A stretch of 64,000 bases of DNA. Origin: Pelomonas sp. SE-A7. Its GTDB lineage: Bacteria; Pseudomonadota; Gammaproteobacteria; Burkholderiales; Burkholderiaceae_C. The stretch covers positions 1,302,001-1,366,000 of the forward strand of contig NZ_JAUASW010000001.1 in NCBI RefSeq assembly GCF_030345705.1, in the 5' to 3' direction. The stretch's first letter is position 1, and each line of letters starts with the position of its first letter. Below the pieces are notes generated by a model. It was not told the origin of the DNA. It ran no database searches and worked only from the letters and a program-made list of their open reading frames with translations. Positions 63,349-64,000 of the stretch are shown piece after piece. The translations under genes were made by a program, and so were the position numbers.

Positions 63349-63741
63349 TCAGGCAGCCGCGGGCGGCTGCCAGAGCTCGATACGGTTGCCTTCCGGGTCC
63401 ATCACCCAGCCAAACTTGCCATATTCGCTGTAATCCATCTTGTCGTCCACCTGGCAGCCCTCGGCCCGCAGCTGCTCCAGCAGCCGCGGCAGGTCGGCGA
63501 CCCGCAGATTGATCATGAAGGGCGACTTGCTGGGCTCGAAATAGCTGCTGCTGCCCTCGAAGATGGTGAACAGCGTCATGCCTCCGTCGGGTTCGCTGCG
63601 GCCCTCCTGCTGCCACATGAAGCAGGCGCCACCCCAGGACTGGATGTCCATCCCCAGGTGGGTGCGGTACCAGGCGCGCAGCGCCTCGGCATCGCGGGCC
63701 TTGATGAAGATGCCGCCAATGCCGGTGACTCGTTCGTCCAT
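63349..63741 (-). CDS. VOC family (glyoxalase/bleomycin-resistance fold) protein
   Basis: A 130-residue protein of two beta-alpha-beta-beta-beta modules. It opens GIGGIFIKARDAEALRAWYRTHLGM and ends FGWVMDPEGNRIELWQPP, the usual positions of the metal-binding Glu. Some members are glyoxalases, others antibiotic-resistance or catabolic enzymes; the substrate is unknown. The ATG at 63741 was chosen because the family starts there; the longer frame is unsupported. Confidence 0.85.
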   Translation of the reverse strand: MDERVTGIGGIFIKARDAEALRAWYRTHLGMDIQSWGGACFMWQQEGRSEPDGGMTLFTIFEGSSSYFEPSKSPFMINLRVADLPRLLEQLRAEGCQVDDKMDYSEYGKFGWVMDPEGNRIELWQPPAAA

Positions 63742-63940
63742 GACTGTCTCCTGTTTGAGACTGTCATTGTGCGGCGCAGCGCACCAGCCGTGAACCACAG
63801 CACGGGTCGGGCCGGGACGTGCGCCAAACGCCCCACCTCGGCTTTTGTTTGCGAGATGCTGCGCCCCTGGAACGACAGACCTGGACCGCCAATGAGTCCG
63901 GGCAGGTCGTTGGGAGCGTGTTGTATGGAGAGAGAAAGCA

Positions 63941-64000
63941 ATGAGGTACACCGATAGCATGGAGCGCAGTGCCGAGCATCTGCGCGCCGCCCTGGCCCAG
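63941..64000 (+). CDS. N-terminus of a probable GGDEF-domain diguanylate cyclase (partial)
   Basis: The first 20 residues of a gene running off the right edge: MRYTDSMERSAEHLRAALAQ. This opening resembles a betaproteobacterial group of GGDEF proteins that start MRY(T/Q)xSxxxSAExLRxAL before a helical region and the cyclase domain. The domain itself is outside the window, so the call is tentative. A GAGAGAAAG ribosome site lies just upstream. Confidence 0.5.
   Translation, partial: MRYTDSMERSAEHLRAALAQ

Overview
The window is a contiguous, very GC-rich (roughly two thirds G+C), gene-dense stretch of a betaproteobacterial chromosome. The gene set, codon use and several gene orders (orn beside an M48 protease, pterin dehydratase and rsgA; ribF-ileS-lspA; a PEP-CTERM/PrsT pair; PimC/PimD-like acyl-CoA dehydrogenases) suggest a member of the Burkholderiales near Roseateles, Mitsuaria, Pelomonas or Rubrivivax. 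This is an inference from protein resemblance, because no rRNA gene lies in the window. I see no tRNA, rRNA, CRISPR array, insertion sequence or prophage. The region looks like stable core chromosome with some lineage-specific genes.

Layout. 1-8 kb: an alpha/beta hydrolase, an LpxH-like phosphoesterase, a small lipoprotein, a PilZ protein, a DUF922/DUF3297 pair, a TonB-dependent receptor, and a secreted protein made of three Cys-rich repeats directly followed by a hydratase/FAH-fold enzyme. 7.5-13.2 kb: a cold-shock/DUF1294 membrane protein, a DEAD-box helicase with a good promoter and a 283-nt leader, a DUF2087 protein, and a SNF2-like protein with a SWIM finger and apparently destroyed ATPase motifs. 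13.2-18.3 kb: pabB-pabC fusion and orn, divergent from an M48 protease, pterin dehydratase and rsgA that are translationally coupled. 18.3-23.2 kb: an SDR oxidoreductase, a small exported repeat protein with candidate operators, a mixed-type phosphofructokinase, a secreted coiled-coil protein, yaeQ and a TlpA-like redoxin. 23.3-31.1 kb: a prolyl oligopeptidase, a GNAT-DUF924 fusion, an acyl-CoA ligase, argG and an S10 carboxypeptidase.

31.1-37.3 kb: murB, yajQ, a retropepsin-like protease, the TPR protein PrsT and a PEP-CTERM (XDP1-like) surface protein with a near-consensus sigma-54 promoter. PrsT and the PEP-CTERM protein imply an exosortase (XrtA) system encoded elsewhere in the genome; the sigma-54 site fits the PrsK/PrsR regulators known from such systems. 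37.3-43 kb: isoaspartyl peptidase, two acyl-CoA dehydrogenases, a DUF3617 protein, a P1-family peptidase and rsuA. 43-52.7 kb: a hybrid sensor kinase, ribF, ileS, a stress-type DUF1269 protein inserted on the opposite strand, lspA, a DUF2189 membrane protein and a PAS sensor kinase. 52.6-64 kb: quinone oxidoreductase, two EamA transporters, a CsgG/SH3 protein, a penicillin-acylase-type hydrolase, a nitronate monooxygenase-like enzyme, a LivK-type binding protein, a POT peptide transporter, a VOC protein and the start of a probable GGDEF protein.

The most interesting signals are the degenerate SNF2-SWIM protein, the retropepsin-PrsT-XDP1 cluster with its sigma-54 site, the three-repeat Cys-rich secreted protein, the long helicase leader, the 11-bp perfect inverted repeat between orn and the M48 protease gene, and the paired inverted repeats upstream of the small LPRV-repeat protein.
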